A stretch of DNA of 64,000 nt from Syngnathus acus (lineage: Eukaryota > Chordata > Actinopteri > Syngnathiformes > Syngnathidae), in the NCBI RefSeq assembly GCF_901709675.1, contig NC_051094.1, forward strand, positions 1,716,501-1,780,500, given 5' to 3'. A program made the translations under genes and the position numbers. The notes under the pieces are model-generated. The model saw only the letters and a program-made list of their open reading frames with translations. It was not told the DNA's origin and ran no database searches. The first letter of the stretch is position 1. Every line of letters starts with the position of its first letter. Of the stretch, positions 1-14,029 are shown piece after piece.

Positions 1-37
1 TCGTATTGACACATGAAGTCGATGCACAATTTGTCTG

Positions 38-101
38 CGCGGGCCACATTAAATGATGTGGCGGGCCGTATCTGGGTCCCCGGGTCTTAGGTTTGATAGC
101 G
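38..101. repeat. Degraded hAT-like element end
   Basis: A GC-rich segment reads gcgggccacattaaatgatg, then a mirrored gtggcgggcc and a cccgggtcttaggtttgat tail. This resembles the common fish hAT-type terminus that normally ends in tttgacacctgtg. The last bases have decayed here and the other end would be outside the window. The family assignment rests on remembered resemblance only. Confidence 0.4.
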
Positions 102-3100
102 ATTCCTTAGACGATGGACTGTATTTAATAACTCAGTCTAGTCAGTCATATCTGAAGGCACCACTGTACATGAAAAAACGCTTTACTAATATCCAGTATA
201 ATAATTGCATCAGAGGTCATCCTATGCATTTTTGTGGCGTTGCGCTAGCATCTTTTTGATCTGACACCGGTATATAATTGTGTCATGTTGAAAAGGTAGT
301 CATATCATTTTTCTCCACATAATTGTCCAATCTGTTTTGTATAGTAGATACAATTCACACCAGCTAATTAGTATCCACACACAGAGAGACATGGGGGAAG
401 GGAAACAGGGACAAGCAGACGGGGGAAAGAAAAAAAAAAAAAAAGAGGGTGAGAAGAAGCAGAGGAGAGGGTAAGGGAGGATAATTAGACAGAATTAAGC
501 CATCTCTCTAATCTAGCCCCTGAAAGAAAAGAGAGGGAGATGGAATGGGGATGGGGGGTGCTCGGGGGTGAGGTCTTCACATTCACCCCTCTCTGCCTTC
601 GGTTTGGCAGAGGGTGTGAATGTGTGGGAAAAGTGGGGCCTGGTGCCTGAGACCGGGCAGAATGGATCAGCTTGGGATTCGGAGGCAAGAGAAGTGTCCC
701 ATTGTCATGATGTCAACGCAACTCAAGAAGGTTGACCTCTGACTCCTATGGATTCATGCTAGCCCAATGCAAAGCCCCACCCCGCAGCACCCTTCCGATG
801 CCAGAGGTACCAGATCGCCGCCGGGCGCCCACTAGGGGGTACCCGAGCCTTTTGCTGCGGGAAATCCACGCGCTTTCGCCTTTTACGCCGCTTTACTCTC
901 TGATGCATATACCGACGATTCCTCGCCGTTTTTTTTTTTTTTTTTCTTCCACGCCTCCCTTCAGTCACTCTCTTGTCTCACGTTTTGTTCCCCCTCTTGC
1001 TCTCGTCCCGCTTGGCATCGGCGTAGCCGTGAATATAGCGAGTGCCGCCAGATGTCGCAAATACATCATCTGAGGGATGCGGTGCTGATGGGGGGGGGAA
1101 AGTCAAGGCACGTACACACAGGGGGGAGGGGGGGAGCAGACTGTGCGTGTACGCCTGCATTCATCTGTGCATGTCTCTGTTTTCCATTCGGTGTGTGTGT
1201 GTGTGTGTGTGCGTGGGTCGGTCTCTTGTGTGCAGACGCTTGCGTGGAGGTCACCGCAGGTCAGCATATTGTCCCTCAGATGTTTGATATTTTATGTATA
1301 AGAAGCCGGCCGGCCGGCCAGAGCGAGAGGATGAGCACGTTCCTGACAGAGGCATCGCTCCGCCGACAATTCGCCACCTCAGCAATGTCGAGCCGGGCGT
1401 CACATCATCAACAATGGAGAGCAGCGGCGTTTTTACCCGCGCAAGGATGATAGGAGCGAGAGATAAAACCCAGAGATAACCAGGACTGTCGGGGCACGGC
1501 ATCGTTGCAATAAAATGATTACCATCGTGCAGAATACGGAACCTCCAAGGTTGAACACGAGCGGCCTCCAGCTTTCATTTGTTTGAGTTCAGCTAAGCTT
1601 CTCTGGGAACTCGTATCGCAAACGTTTGGCCAAACTTAATCGTGGAGATGGACTTTGATTCCTTTTTTGAATATGCGTTGTCGGATCAAATGAGAAGTCA
1701 CAAAGTTCTAAATTGGACCTCAGGAAATATTTCTTTAGTAACGTTATGCGCTCATGCCATTATGGAACAATGTTAGCAGTGATGTTAAATCTGCTACACT
1801 GGCAGGACACGTGGCTCAACTTTCATTTGGTGAATGGTGTAGTTGAGGTTAAGGGCCCAGCTATTCATTTAGTTGACTAGCTAATGATAAATAAACAAAT
1901 ATAAATAGAGAATTATAAAAAAAAGATCTCATTGGACAAATGTAACTGCTATAAAGAACTTAACAAAAATACAACATATATTTGCAGTCTTCTTGGAGGT
2001 GAAGGAAACTTGCATTAAAGTGGAAATCCAGTCCAATTTTTTATTCTAATAATTTGTTCTAATCTGCCCCACTGGTCTAGCCACGGCATTATGATCCATG
2101 TTACGTTTGCGGAATATGAATGAATCAGCAAAATCCACCATTTTTAGCCACCTCAGCGGGTCCCACACTGACACTTTTGCAGTTGCAGGTGTTCTTGTGA
2201 GTTAGTCCTGGGCCAAAGGAGGGAAGGAGGGAGGGGCAGAGGCCGTAGCGGGCAGGGATGGCGTTGGCTTCCTCAGATCACACAGTGTCGTGGAGGAGAT
2301 TCCCCCAGAGAAACGTAATCCCAACCCATGCTCCTCTTTCCCTCCTCCAGGGGGAAGTTTACCGCCAGCTTGCTTTTGTAGTCGGCCTCAAAAGATTTGC
2401 AGCAGTCAGCATTAAAAGGTGCAGATCTAAGAAGACGCCTCCAACTGAAATACCGACAGAAGAAGGAGGCGAGCGGGAATAAAAATAAAGCGGGAATGAG
2501 CGGGAGGCAAGATGATAGAAGCGTTAAAGAGACGCTAAATACTGCTCTTTATATTTTCTTTATGCCCCAACAACGCTTCCAGACATTATCTCACTTTAGT
2601 CGTTGAAAGGTTCTATTCTGTAGTCTCCCGGATACCAGACAAATGGCCGCTCATGAAAACCAGAGGTTCGCACGACTGAGAAAACATTCCGACTAGTACG
2701 GCCAGAAGCAAAGCAGCACAACGAGACGTGACGAACCATTCACTACCCTCGTGGTTCTTCAATATCAACCGACCCCCCTTCCTCCCCTAATTTCCTTTCT
2801 CCCCCCTTTTCGCTTTTCCTCCATCAGAAGAGGTGGCACTTTTGTCACCGAGGAGCGCGGAGACTCACGAAGCGAGGCAAAATATCATAACAAACAAAAA
2901 CAACATAGTCAACCCCCCGAAATCGAATCAGGAGCCATTGATTCATGCGCTGAATGGAGACAGTGCGGCTTATCCAATACAGCCCTTGACGACATGACGG
3001 ACGGACGGACGGACGGACGGGGGCCTTAACAATTCAGATGTGTAGTTCCCATCGTCACCTCGTTCTCACCTTTCCACTCTGAAAAGATGATCCAATCATC

Positions 3101-3348
3101 ACTCCCAGTGCGTTATTTGATGTCTTCATTTATGTAACTCAATTATTGATTTTATTTTTCTCACTAAATTGCTGTGCCGTGCAGGTTTGCTTGTTTCTTT
3201 AGGCTTGCATTTGGAATACTGCAAAAATATGATTCTTTGTACCTCATTTTCTAGGATGCTATGATCTGAAATCTATTTTTAATTCCCCCGTGTTATTTGA
3301 GATTTTTGTTAATACATTTATAAAGTTTGGAAATGATAGGGACGAAGC
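102..3348. other. Intronic DNA, no gene seen
   Basis: Contains a purine-rich tract near 400-480, poly-T at 930-945, a (GT)n run near 1190-1211, a ccgg repeat at 1305-1320 and (GGAC)n at 2998-3020. No exon with acceptor, donor and recognisable protein was found. Overlapping frames near 1042-1502 on both strands are products of the GT repeat and GC-rich DNA. Confidence 0.5.

Positions 3349-3405
<57 letters not shown>
3349..3405. repeat. (AT)n microsatellite
   Basis: About 57 bp of almost perfect alternating AT with one phase break near 3373. It is likely polymorphic in length. Confidence 0.95.
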
Positions 3406-3408
<3 letters not shown>

Positions 3409-4383
3409 GTTGTCAAAACATTGCAACTGCTCTGTTTAATACACGACTACACTTTTAATACACTTTTACATGGATAATAATGTCCGACCTATTTCAAACT
3501 AAGGACGGCATTCAGACAATACAGCCGTCAATAATCAGAATGCAATCATGTTCAAATCATTTCATTCTCCGTGATCATTGTTGCTCTGTTGACCCATGGC
3601 CACGGCAAACAACACGTAGAAGCAATACATAAAGCAGACACATTAACAACGTAACACTATTAACCCTCATGGGAATTTGTGACATTTGAAACACGCTTAT
3701 TTAATCCATGATATGTGCATCTTGCTGTTGTTTTTATGACGAAAACAATCTAATAGCCAATATAATGCAACAACTTTGCACTTATTATTGGTAATAATAC
3801 TTTGGCATTGTAGGGTAGTGCTATTGATTTTTGTAAGGCAATGCATTTATTGTGAAGGTAAATGTTATTATTTTAATATTGGAACTCATGCTAATTTAAT
3901 AGAGCGTAACATAAACATCAGGGTGAGAGCCTGGGGGCTTCTTCTCTCCATCTTTCGTCCCACATCGACACCTTTAAACAATATACACTCTTCTTTTGTT
4001 ACCATGTTGCATTAATAAATACAGCAGATATGGTTGTATGTGAAATAGTTTTAATATTAAGTTTTTAAATAGCACGTTGGGCTATTGATTTGCTCGTCTG
4101 CTCCAGGGTACTGAAGTTTGAGTTCGAATGATGAATTTGAATGGCTACAGGTGGATACAAATTTTTATTGTAACTTCTTCCATGTCAATATAATGTGTTT
4201 ATGTAAAATGTGAGCTACATCCATTTTTTCCTGTACTATTATGATTCAAGGAATTTTATTTCCAAACCAGTTATATAACATGAAATTTGATACCCAGGGT
4301 ACCAGATTAGCCTAAAAACCAAAATTCTGCTGAGCTAGCATTTCATTCCATATCATATTTAGTTATTAATAATAATAATAATA

Positions 4384-4447
4384 AATTATATTTATAACGC
4401 ACTTTACATTCGGCGGAATCTCAAAGTGCTACATGGCAAGTAAAAAC
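4384..4447. repeat. Retroposon-like tail fragment
   Basis: After an (AAT)n stretch comes atatttataacgcactttac, then caaagtgctacatggcaagt. This closely resembles a widespread fish interspersed repeat of the form 'tatatagcgcttt...caaagtgctttaca'. It is short and decayed, and the family is not assigned. Confidence 0.45.
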
Positions 4448-7400
4448 AAGAAAACAAAGCAAGTTGGTGAACACCTTCCCATGATGCCACTCGTTTTTCA
4501 TTTCTCATACAGCACTGTCGCTCCAGCCTCGTCCCCTGCTTCCTGTTCTCATCATCTCGCTGCTACGTATTAATATTTAATCCGATATTGAAAAATTGAA
4601 GCGGGTGCACCTTCAGCAAGGCTACCTTGGCTGTTCAGCATATACCATCCACCTTAACCCCCACACTTGGATCTACAGTGAGGATGTAGTGAGGAGTAAA
4701 AAAATTTGAACACGCCCTTGAGACAAATGCTAATCACGGGGTTGTTGCTAACCGTTCGGATTTGTTTTCCGAATCACTTCATTCGTGGCATTCCTATTGA
4801 ACCGTCGTTTTCATATACTCCCTGTTTTTTTTTTAGCAATGTGTTTCTATAAACGTCCTTTTTCGTGTGACAAAAATTGTTCTCACCGTGGAGCATTTTT
4901 CAGTCCATCTCAGTCTTTTAGCCCTCACTACTGTTCAGTTCAATGCGCCTCACTTTTCTTAATAGACCGGGAGACCCTGGCCTCTCGGTTGTTACCATGG
5001 CAACTGACCTATTTGCTTGCTGCATGTGAAAGTGAGAGTGAAAGAGCTCAAGAGAAACGTAGATCGGGGTCACGCGGACGGACAGACGGGTCTCGTCGTT
5101 ACACTTTTTTGCTCGCTTCAATTTGACCAGTACGAACTGAGAAAGTTAAAATAAAATTGACCGTCTTATTGCAGTGGCAGGTATGTGGTGTGTCTCCAAA
5201 CGGGCATTTTCATGTGTCACGGACTTCGGTCCTTGTTTTCATTAATCAGTTGACGTCAAGTTTTTCTGAATCAAACTTATCCAACCATTCCTTTATGGCT
5301 CCTGGGCACTCGCGCTGAATCAGGTTGGAGCCGTCCCCAAACTGTTCCCACCGTTTTGGAGGTGTGTTTACTGACACCCACGCATACACACAAAAAAAAA
5401 ATATCTAATGAGGGCGGGAAGCCATGTATACAGACTAAATGGCAATTAGTTCCTAAATTGCGTGATTAAAAATGCACAAAGTGACATTTCAGGTGTATGT
5501 TCTTGACAGCAAAGTATTTGCAAGAGAAGCCTCCTTATGCAGAATGGTGAACACTTACTTGGTACTGCTTCCTCACACGGTCCAGTTTTGAATCTCCACC
5601 TGTTTGTTAAGCGTGAACATGTGAGCAATTTTCATCTTTTAATCGACACCAAATTGCACCAGGAGACAATTTTGCCCTGTATAAACCTTGACATTGGAAC
5701 ACTTTAAGAAGGCTTTTCACATTGAAATGTCAAGACAAGCGGCAGATAAGGATGAAAGCACTTTGCCATTCAAAGGAGGAGAATTGTTCAAGTAAGAAAT
5801 GAAACGGCACGACTTGATGGCTGTTGCCATTTCCCTCGCTTCTTGTCCTTATTATCCTGTTTTGATGCGTTTGGGGAGACAAATGAAGTTCAGGTGCCTT
5901 GAAATCTCTTAATGAACTCTTTCTTACCCCTCAGCCCATCGTGCCCACATGAAACTGGCACAGTGGTGCTCGCTTTACTTCTCTTTGACTGACTGCAGGG
6001 ATCCTTGCGCTCGCTTCCAAGCGCACAGCGAGTGGGTAGTATTGTTAGAGGTTACAATTGTTTTGGGGATATGATTTTATATACTTGGTCATATTCACAG
6101 GTAGAGTCTGATTGATCCATCGTTGGTCTGGTACACACTTGCACATTTTGCCCCTTGCAGAGAGGTTCAAGGTACAGCATGCGTTTGGTCCTTCTGTCTC
6201 GCTGTCATCTCACAGGGCCATCGGGGGTTGAGGGTGCCAGAGTTTGCGCGCATTGCGCCCGTGTGAGTGATGCGGGTGGGCGCGCAGCCGAACGAGCACT
6301 TGACTGGCGCTGTGCACTTAGCTAGCGAGGAGCGGCTGCTCTGGCGCCGCTCCAGGCTAACTCCGCGCGCTGTGAGGTTTTTTTTTGGTAGCCGTGAGCG
6401 TCGGGCGATGTGGCACCAGATGCCACTCCATGTGCCCAAATCTGGTTGACATTTGGAGCGTGGGCAAACGGGCGCATGGGAAGAGGAGGGAAATTTGATT
6501 AGGGCGCAACAGCAGCCTCACACGTTGTCGTGAACTTGAGGAAACCGGTCCGTTGCTGCTGGAGGGTGGACTTCTGCCCAATTGATGATTGAGAAATCCA
6601 CGGCTGAGCGGAGTAATTTGATTAAGCAGGCTGGCAGGAAGAGGAAGCGGGAACGGTCGGGTGACGGGTTCATGCCAACTCCCGCTGGCACAGCCTTCAC
6701 CCTCACGCCTGACTGAGAGAAGATGGAGTTTGGTGGGGGTGGGGTGGAGTGGTTGAGAGCGGGCTGTATTTGGCGGGAAAACGTGGTGATGAGCAGAATG
6801 AGAAAGGTGGTGAGTAGGTGGTGACGTGAGGAGGGTGGCAGGAAGTGGAAGTGTAGGAGGTGTCATAGGAAGGGCATATTGATGCCACTCTGTCTGAGAA
6901 GCGCTCTCACATTTGAATACCGAGGCCTCCATTCGCCTAATCTCCCCGTTCTTATTATAGGAAACGGACTTTTCCGGTCCTTGCTTGTTGAGTCATGATG
7001 ATTTACAAACGAAGGCAGACTCATATTTATTGGATTAATAAACCCCATGTTTTGATTAATCAGGTTGAGGTTTTTTTTTGTGTACATGATTAAAATTACA
7101 TTTCAAAACAAACGCATTCATCAGCAGCATAACATCCAAACTCTGCGCCACCATGTTTGCTTCGAATTCAACTCCACTAATTGAGCTGAGTCTAAAAACC
7201 TGGCTGCCCTACTGGGTTTATATTCATCTTACATTGAAGGTTTTCAAGTCCCAATATAATCGCTCACGAGTCCCGCAGCTATCCACGCAAGCTAGCAGAC
7301 GGTCTCATTTACAGGCATTAGGTTGAGACTGACATCTAACATCAGCTCTCTCACAATAATTATTTCAAACATGGAGTACTGCTCCTGGCAGGTATTTATC

Positions 7401-10400
7401 ATTTCTCATCTCACCACAGATTATGATTAAAATTCACCCTCACATGCATAACCTTGTAGATATTTAAGCACTACAGGTTTGGGCTTGCTATATGTATGCA
7501 TACATGTAAAAAAAAAAATCATAAAGTGCTTTCTTTCCTTCAAAAGAAATGTATATATTTCAACATTCCCCCAAGGTCACATTTCTGCTGTTGGTTGCTT
7601 ACATATGCATTTATGTGCATGTGTAGACTGCCACTGCCTATCTATATACAGTACACAAGTAGTTATTTACATCAGATATTCCCCGCAGATACAATCACAA
7701 CACTACACCCTGCACGTGCCCCATTCGTCACATATAAAATCTTGCCGGTCACTAAAAACAATCATTTTGTTTATTTTTTCAAGCAAGACAAATCTCTGTG
7801 AACATTTGTCTACTCATAATCCAAACGACTCCTGTCATTTATTTTATATATAGCATGTTAGCTCGTGCGTCAACAAGTGTTTCGGTTTCTCACGAGGCCC
7901 GTTTACTTATTGCTCATTCCTGGTATATAAATTCATTACCGTCCCATCCTGAGCCTGACTATTCCTCTCTCCAATCCATCCCTCGATTTCTCTCCCCTCT
8001 TTAACCCACATGTGAACCTGTCAGCCCTGTGTTGCGCTGAATTTTCCAGCAGCATCTCCTTCTCAAGCAGCCTGTCAAAGACCGCTGAGGGCAGAGAGTG
8101 AAAGGAAATAGCGGTGGGCTTTGTGCTGAGGAATCCTCTCACTGAGCTGAGTTCATCTCTCAGGTAATCCTATAAAAAAGTCAAGGTGAGATGCTCCTGT
8201 GGTTCTCCCTCATTATGGCATCTTTACCCTGCACAACGGCAAGCTGTTGTTGGTGCTGAGGGTGTGTGTGCGAGCTGGTCAGGTGGGCCCAGATGAGGGA
8301 AAAAAAAAAAGCAATGAAGACCTTCTGGACGTGCGCACCAACCACATCTGTTAGACTTTTTATCCTTCGCCTTCAACTTCACTCTCTCCCTTTTTTCCCC
8401 TCTCAATGTCCCTCCCCTCCCTTCTCAGTTCCTTTTTTAATCTTTTATTCATAGCTTAGCAGGTGATGAAAAATGTATGCCCCGAGTCTAGCATTGAAAT
8501 AAATGCAAAACGAAAACAGAAGCAGTTTATACTGACAGTCTGAATATCTCTATCTAGAACAAGGCGGCTCTCTACCAATCAGGGGAGCTGGTATGCTCTC
8601 TTGTTAGCGCTGCTGTGTAAGTGACGCTTTTGGGCTTCTTGTGATACTTAGCAGATTAGTGTGGCTTTTTTTTTCTCTCCTCCTGTCATCTTCACAAAAG
8701 GAGGGACGTGAACATTATTTTGTATCCTAATTGCCCTTTCAAAAAAACTCACCTGCCCTATCACCTGCTCAGTTTCTATGACACATTCAATAAATGCGGT
8801 AACGGTGATGGGAAAAATGAAGCTTCAAATTTGCTCCATGAAGCACTCTCTGTTCCACATTGGGCCGAAAGTGCACTGCCATTTGTTAAACCCCGTTATT
8901 TAACCCGACAGTACCATCGAAAGGAGTGCTACAATACTACTGCTACATGAAGCAATTTTGAAGTTTCATTTTCCCATCACTTCTAACAATGTCGAAAAAG
9001 AACATAAAAGTCACACTCCATTACAATTGTACCTTTTTATGTTCCATTAAAAAAAAAAGACTAATTACTTTCCATTTTAATCATTCATTTGCATCCTTAT
9101 TGTTTTTCAAAGGACTTGTATGAACAGCTTCATTTATTCACACTGTATTCGTCTGAAGGTTGTACGAGTCTTTTTATAGCAATATTGTCACTACATAGAC
9201 ACCGACCTCCGTCGTTTTTTTTTCTTTACACTGTATGTGTGTGGGTTCTGTCAACTTTAATGATGTGTTATGTTAGGTTACTGAGAGGAAGGAGGCCAGC
9301 TTGGCCCGGGCCATGGATCTAACTACTGATCTTATGCACTTTGACAGAGAGCAGGAAGGAGGGAGGGAGGGCGGTAGACAGAGAAGGGAAGAGAGCGAGG
9401 TGTTAGATGAGAGAATTGGGACCGAGAGGTGGGAAAGTGGGAAGTTTGGCCCACAAGAGAGGAAAAACAGTCAATGAAGGCAGAGATGAAGTCGGATTGA
9501 AAAGTGGCACTCCTATGCGCAGATCAGTGCCGATTTATTAGGTACTCGCTGATAAAGCGTGACGACCTTTCATTGGAGTTAACTTTGGGAGCTTTTATTG
9601 ATTATCTGTTTGAATGGATGAACATGAAGTGTGTACAGTCAATGATGACTTCATTAGGTACATCTGCACAATGAGCTCCATTTCAAGAACCAATTTTATT
9701 TATCTTATTATGATATGCAGATCCCCGCAAACTGTATAAGGGCCATATGTCGTTCCTAATAAAGAGAAAAGTACACACTTCACTGCACTCATTGTTATTT
9801 TGGGTGACGATATCAAAGCGGCAAATAAATAAATAAAAATGTAACGCTCCCCTACTGTTGGGTTTAAAATAGTGCGGCTCCAGCAAGGCATCCTTCTTTG
9901 GGAATTATCATCAAGGCACCTCTTGCTTTAGTGTGTCTTTTGCAATATGTGTGTGAATGTGACTGCGTGTGCGCACGTGTCCCCAGACCATCTCCAGTGC
10001 CGCCGTGTGTGCGTGTTCACCCTGCAATTAAATAAAGATCTCTAATTGGCTAACTCGTATTAGGGTCAGCAGCTGGAAGGAGAAGACACGTTTGCCGCTT
10101 ACACTTTCACACACTTACGATGAATGTATGTGTGCGTGCACACGCACGCTCGCGCCCGTACGAACACGCGCACCGGCGCGGCTCCTGAACAAAAATTCAA
10201 TTATTAATGGACTGATTGCTCAAGTGGAGCTTCTCTGGGAATCTGAACCTGCCACACTGAATAAAATAAAACCACTGCTTTACATTTTCATTATACCAAA
10301 CCGTGTTTTAAATTGCAAATGCGCCTCAACCCCCCCCCCCCCCCCCCCCCGCCCCTTCATCCTCGCTCCTCCCTTCCCTCTATTCCCCCTTCTCCTTGCT

Positions 10401-13400
10401 GTCTCACCACAGCAGCCCTTCTCCTTGTCCCCATCCGTGCACACACACGCATTCAAATTCTACCGTTGTGGCGTGTACAGTCACCATTAAGCAGTCTTAT
10501 TAAAGAGAGAGGTTGCATGTGTGTGTGTTGGCGAGACTTGTGTGCACGGGGAAGTGCATCTGGGCCGCAGTGGAGCGCCTTCGCTTATTTGCAATCAGGT
10601 CAGACAGGCAGCACAGCCACATACACTACTGTCACCTCCCTGCAGACCTCGTCTTCTCCATTTCTCTCTCTCTCTCTCTCTCTCTCCTCCCTTTCGCTCC
10701 TTGGTCGGTGAAATAGCGGCGGATATCTCAATTATCTCCTTCATTGTTTTAACAACGCTCACGCTCTTCTCTCATTTTATTCGTTCCTCTGCAAGTTTAA
10801 AAATGGATGTCCTCCTGAGCACTCGTGTGATCCTGTCATGGAAGTTGAACTTGGCAACAAGGGGCCCTATTTACATAGACAGGAGCACGAAACGTAAAAT
10901 GCGAAAAATGCTGCGTCTTCATTTTCGTGCCGGGGCAAGTCGAGTTTATCTTGTTTGGACATTTGGCAGACTGGAGACTGCGCTACGCCCGCAGCCCACT
11001 TGACAATTTGGTGACAGAAAGTAGACTGGACTTTTTAGACCAGCTGAAACTAGGTCTAAGTTGTGGCGGAGGTGATGCATTACGATTTTGGTAGACTGAT
11101 TATTTGGTGGATTTCATTCATAAACATGACATCAGCGTGTATTGAACCCACTTTCGAACTCAATTCATTATTAATATTACCTGTTTACATTTGTTTCATA
11201 AAACACTTCATTTCATCGCTTCATGAAACACTTTTTTTTTTCTCCTCAAAATTGCAGCCTGCGATGTCGATTTGAATGAATTGTTCAGTCCTAGCATGGA
11301 CTAGCATTAGGGGTATATTATTAATCTCACAGCAAGAGATGACCAAGCTTATCGTTCTATTTGTGAGCTATCTATGCCACATTTCTATGCATATATTTGC
11401 CCTGCATCCTTCTTTTTCATGTGTGTGTATGAGAGAGGGAGAATGTAATGATGGAGGGGGCAGAGAGGCCCATGGGAGTTGCGCTAAGGGCCATAGTATA
11501 ACTCTTGTGTATCTCAGGGCACATTGTTTATGCATGGGGCCACATTTGCAGCACACATCCACACTTGCAGTCTCACTGACACTGGGTGAGGACACAGGAG
11601 GTGTTTTCAAGTGCTCGCGTGCGGGGTATTTTTTTTTGGGAGGTGTGTGTGTGCTTGTAAGAAAGGCTTTTGTCGCCTCGCCCGCAGCCCACAGGCGATA
11701 TCATGTAGTCTCTGCCGTCCGTGTCAAGCCTCCCCCCTCCCTCACGCCCGCCAGGTTGTTCACCTTCACAATGTTTCTACAGTCAGCTTGCCGGAAACCT
11801 GTTAGCGCACAAATTGGCAACATTTTTGCATATGTATGTGCTTGTACATGTGCATGTGTTCTGGGTTGATTTCGAGTGTGTGTGCGTGCCAGTCAGAAGT
11901 GGAAGGTCAAGTGCTTCCCTCCCTCCTTGCTGCATTTTGTCAAGAAAGGTGCACCTAGGTGTCCTGCTAACAATGGCCCCCACAGTCCTTGCCGTGTTGT
12001 CCTCTGTTAATTAAGTTCTCTCGCTAGTGAAACTGGGACAAGGACCCTGCTGCTGCCTTATACATTACCTTTATCCTCACAAGTTGGTTTTATAGTCGTA
12101 TTTTTCTTTTTTTAATGCAGCTACACAGTAGCAAGTGGATGATTATATTCTCTGCTATTGTGGTGCTTTGTCAAATGATATTCTCTATTTGTGATTTGAT
12201 ATAGAATGAAAATATTATTTTCTAGCTCCATTCATGCCTTCTTAATCCAAATAAAAAGCCGTCAGGTGAAGAAGCCAGTCTGTCTGAGCTTCGACACACG
12301 CTCGACATCATGTCATAATGTGCCTGCCCTCTGGCCAATCCGCCGCCTCCCTTTTCATCTTAATACGTATCCCAGACACCATCTTTGTATGCTCTGCATT
12401 GATGTCGCGACGCATCACCCAGTGATGTCTCTCCTCTCCGAGCATCTGTCAGAGGCACCTTTGAAAGAAATATGTCATTGCCGTCTTGACAACAAGGTGG
12501 CACTCTGCGCTAAGGCAAATCCCCCCCCGAGGCCTTGCTGTAATACCCCAGAGGACACCTTTACCTAGTGGGGAAGGTGAGCTCGGAGAGATGGAGCTCC
12601 AGGGGGAAAGAGAGACGACTCACCTCTGCTCCTCTGGTGTTGATTAGCATTTGTGTCTTACTGCACTTTTTAAAAATACTATCTAAATACAAATAATAAT
12701 ATTTTGATTACCACCGTTTGGGAGGTATTCAATTAACTATTCTTTTGCTGGAGTTTGCAGTGATGATAATTGCCATCAAAAAGTATAAATTATATTATAA
12801 ATTATCCTAAATTAATTATAAATGAAGCATGTGCAGGTGTTCACAATGTTATTGGCTCAGCAAATAAAATAAATATATAACTCAATAAATCAAGAAATGC
12901 TATTTTCATACTGAGTTGAAAGTGATACTTTGCTGTACACCAAACTAATTTTAGATATGAGAGGCAATACGTTATGTGTTTGAGATTCAAAAAGTATGAA
13001 AGGGTTAGTTTGAGTGTTGTGTTCCATGCATGTGTGTGTGCGTGCGTGCGCAAATCTCGAGTGACCTTGCCCATGAGCGAATATCCAGCAGACCACTTTC
13101 CTTCTTGTAAACACAGTTTTGCAAACTTTTTCTCACTGGAACGAGATCACTGGCAAGTCCAGCCAAATCCATCTGCGCCGGAACTCCGATTGCAACATCT
13201 GTGACACAAACAAACACAAAGACCGTGACGTTGTTGTCATATGCCAAACATATGGCGCGAATGCTCCCCCCTCGAGAAAAAAAACAAGCAAATTGTAATG
13301 CTCGCAACGTCACAGATGACAAGCAATGTAGAATTAGCCGCAATGTTTTCAGATGACAAAGGGCACTTATTCACATTATGCTGAGGTCACTCGCATAGCA

Positions 13401-14020
13401 ACTGTCAAATTAGGCCGCGTTTTCATTTGATTGGCCAACTACGTGCGGGGAGAGACAATGATGAGGGAATGTTCATCGTGCGTTTCGAACGAAGCCTGAT
13501 TTCTAACGGCCGTGTCGGGTCAGTCGGCGCTTTGCGTCATATTCTCGGTTTTATCATGATGTGCTTTGCGGTAGTGTGGAATAGCACCGAATCATACTAA
13601 AAGATGATTCTCATTTTATTCGAGTCTCTTAGCTACATGAAAGGTGCCATAAAGCACAAACAGTTAATACTAGTCAATGAAATTCAATTTAATCCTTAAT
13701 CCAGTCTGGCATCGTATTTGTCAGACAAATCGCAAAATCCCAGTTTTCCCGTCTGAGACTTTGCCGTTCCCCACCTTGTGAGTTTGATGCTCCAATCTTT
13801 TCTCTGTGTTTGCCACTTCATCTCCCCCTTTTTCTCCGCCTCCTCCTTTTTTCACCCCCACCCCCAATCCCGTAAAAGTGTAAGTGCTGATTGCTTTAAA
13901 AGACCATACAGACACGTTGGCAGCCATTATGTATGGTTAGAGTGGACCGAGTAGCGAGCCAGGCCCTTTTATCCTCCCAACTTTACTCCCTCCCTCCCTC
14001 CAACCCCCCTGCTGGTTTGT
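4448..14020. other. Intronic DNA, no gene seen
   Basis: Long stretch without a supportable exon. The longer open frames (6357-6932 minus, 10521-11003 plus, 11276-11869 plus) translate to serine/proline-rich or cysteine-rich low-complexity peptides without domains and overlap frames on the other strand. Simple sequence includes a C tract at 10330-10350 and (CT)n at 10666-10686. Around 9535-9670 the phrase 'attaggta' recurs and may mark a decayed element, but I could not define it. Confidence 0.45.
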
Positions 14021-14029
14021 GTATGTCAG

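Noticed and set aside
4070-4135. Possible decayed tRNA-derived SINE (gagttcgaatgatg)
   Set aside because: Only the B-box-like word is suggestive and the remainder does not align convincingly to a tRNA fold.
6357-6932. 191-residue open frame on -
   Set aside because: Pro/Ser/His-rich low-complexity peptide overlapping other frames on both strands, with no family resemblance.
9535-9680. Possible decayed element with repeated attaggta words
   Set aside because: Two short matches only; ends and family could not be defined.
11276-11869. 197-residue open frame on +
   Set aside because: Cysteine- and histidine-rich without domain or good splice context, overlaps other frames and lies in GT-rich DNA; consistent with chance.
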